A stretch of DNA of 51,941 nucleotides from Rhodocyclaceae bacterium (lineage in GTDB: Bacteria; Pseudomonadota; Gammaproteobacteria; Burkholderiales; Rhodocyclaceae): NCBI GenBank assembly GCA_020445745.1, contig JAGRGB010000199.1:1-51941 (forward strand). Direction: 5' to 3'. Shown one piece after another: positions 49,341 through 51,941 of this stretch. The notes below the pieces were generated by a model that worked only from the letters and a program-made list of their open reading frames with translations, did not search any database and was not told where the DNA came from. Numbering within the stretch: position 1 is the first letter of the stretch; every line of letters starts with the position of its first letter. The position numbers and the translations under genes are program-made.

Positions 49341-50243
49341 TCATGCCGCCTCGCAGTCGGTCGCGCGCCGCTCGTACCAGGCGATCGTTTCGCCCAGCGA
49401 CACCACGGTGCCGACGATCAGCAGTGCCGGCGGCCTGACCCCGGCGGCACGGGCCAGCGCCGGCAGGTTCCACAGCGTGCCGGCGATCGTGCGCTGGTTC
49501 GGCAGCGTGCCGTTCTCGACCAGCGCCGCGGGATGTCCGGCCGGCAGGCCGTGGGTCCGTAGATTGCTGCAGATCTGTTCGAGGGCGCCCACGCCCATGT
49601 AGAACACCACGGTCTGGCGTGGCCGGGCCAGGCTCGGCCAGTCCAGATCCAGGCTGCCTTCCTTGAGGTGACCGGTGACCAGCACGCAGGACTGGGCGTG
49701 GTCGCGATGGGTCAGCGGGATGCCGGCGTAGGCGGCGACGCCGCTGGCGGCGGTGATGCCTGGCACCACTTCGAAATCGATGCCGGCCGCAGCCATTTCC
49801 TCGAGTTCCTCGCCGCCGCGCCCGAACACGAACGGATCGCCACCCTTGAGCCGGACCACGCAGGCGCCGGTGCCGGCGAGTTCGGCCAGCAACTGGTTGA
49901 TATGCTCCTGGGGCATGGTGTGGCGACCGGCGCGCTTGCCCACATAGATGCGCCGGGTGCCGGCCGGGATCAGGGCGAGGACCTCGCGGCCGACCAGGTG
50001 ATCGAACACCACCACGTCGGCTTCGCCGAGGCGCTGGATCGCGCGCAGGGTCAGCAGGTCCGGGTCGCCCGGCCCGGCACCGACGAGGATCACGCGCCCG
50101 GTTCCGGCCGTCGGTCGGCGCCGTTCGCGCCGACCGTCACAATCGTGCTGTCCGCGGTAGCTGCCGCCACGGCCGCGGGCCGGTATTCCGTCGCCCGCCG
50201 CCGCCGGCGTGTCGAGCCGCTCCGATGCCGCCGATCTGCTCAT
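49341..50243 (-). CDS. cobA: Uroporphyrinogen-III C-methyltransferase (SUMT; CobA/NirE), 300 aa
   Basis: SUMT signatures in order: VGAGPGDPDLLTLRAIQRLG, VRLKGGDPFVFGRGGEELEE, PGITAASGVAAYAGIPLTHR, FYMGVGALEQICSNLRTHGL. It makes precorrin-2 from uroporphyrinogen III using SAM, the first step to sirohaem and haem d1. Because it lies back-to-back with nirS and next to dnr, it is likely the NirE-type enzyme dedicated to haem d1. A long, low-complexity N-terminal extension (residues 1-45) is unusual. Start at 50243 lacks a clear Shine-Dalgarno, so the N-terminus is uncertain. Confidence 0.9.
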   Translation of the reverse strand: MSRSAASERLDTPAAAGDGIPARGRGGSYRGQHDCDGRRERRRPTAGTGRVILVGAGPGDPDLLTLRAIQRLGEADVVVFDHLVGREVLALIPAGTRRIYVGKRAGRHTMPQEHINQLLAELAGTGACVVRLKGGDPFVFGRGGEELEEMAAAGIDFEVVPGITAASGVAAYAGIPLTHRDHAQSCVLVTGHLKEGSLDLDWPSLARPRQTVVFYMGVGALEQICSNLRTHGLPAGHPAALVENGTLPNQRTIAGTLWNLPALARAAGVRPPALLIVGTVVSLGETIAWYERRATDCEAA

Positions 50244-50312
50244 GTCCTCGCTCCCGGCAAATGTCATTTCAGGTCTCAAACAGACTCTAGCGAACTGTCC
50301 CGGCCTTGCGGA

Positions 50313-50326
50313 TTGACCCGCGTCAA
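50313..50326. promoter_or_regulatory. Dnr/FNR-type box between cobA/nirE and nirS
   Basis: TTGAC-CCGC-GTCAA is centred about 87 bp before the nirS ATG and 76 bp before the cobA start. Either promoter, or both, could be activated from here. The regulator at 48569-49297 is the obvious candidate. Confidence 0.75.
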
Positions 50327-50384
50327 GGAAGGGGGAACGCCGGCTCGGCATCCTGCGACCCAGCGGAAATGGCCGCTGTCCTGA

Positions 50385-51941
<1,557 letters not shown>

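Overview
The window comes from a GC-rich (roughly two-thirds G+C by eye) Gram-negative proteobacterium. It carries two PEP-CTERM surface/exported proteins, a cytochrome cd1 nitrite reductase (nirS) next to an SUMT gene and a Dnr-type regulator, a cytochrome P460, an arsenic operon and a complete A/V-type ATPase operon. A denitrification-capable beta- or gammaproteobacterium fits best; I cannot name a genus. I saw no rRNA or tRNA genes, no CRISPR array and no intact insertion sequence.

Layout. 1-434: a toxin-antitoxin pair whose toxin reading frame breaks after about 25 codons. 934-4725: a membrane-anchored subtilisin-fold/P-domain protein that has lost its catalytic residues, a 750-bp repeat-rich gap, and a GIDE-like membrane protein. 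5250-8511: esterase, hotdog thioesterase, acyl-CoA synthetase. 8876-12024: a TIR protein translationally coupled to an EgtD-like methyltransferase, followed by a second, membrane-anchored TIR protein. 12400-15520: SnoaL-like protein, LysR regulator, and an overlapping two-gene unit resembling a membrane-active toxin with a partner. 15846-23246: two PEP-CTERM genes, cytochrome P460, a Nif11/sulfotransferase/GNAT operon flanked by DUF6916 and phage-tail-collar proteins, and a HEAT-like periplasmic protein. 23492-31416: nine-gene A/V-type ATPase operon. 31746-33510: GNAT and a YopT-like cysteine protease. 33554-39178: HupE, TPR, lipoprotein and DUF4331 genes, divergent from an ECF sigma/ChrR-type anti-sigma pair. 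39262-42722: Vmh-like MBL protein, LysR regulator, methyltransferase, TauE/SafE transporter. 42939-45892: periplasmic binding protein overlapping a hybrid histidine kinase. 45950-48445: arsenic resistance. 48569-51941: dnr, cobA/nirE, nirS (runs off the right end).

How the genes fit together. The Dnr-type regulator at 48569-49297 is probably the activator for the TTGAC-N4-GTCAA site between cobA/nirE and nirS. Two further FNR/Dnr-type palindromes lie upstream of the two PEP-CTERM genes, which suggests that surface-protein expression follows the same anaerobic/NO signal. The best candidates for undescribed systems are the TIR/EgtD-like methyltransferase operon (with the second TIR gene), the Nif11/sulfotransferase/GNAT/tail-collar/DUF6916 island, and the ECF-ChrR/DUF4331/HupE cluster.
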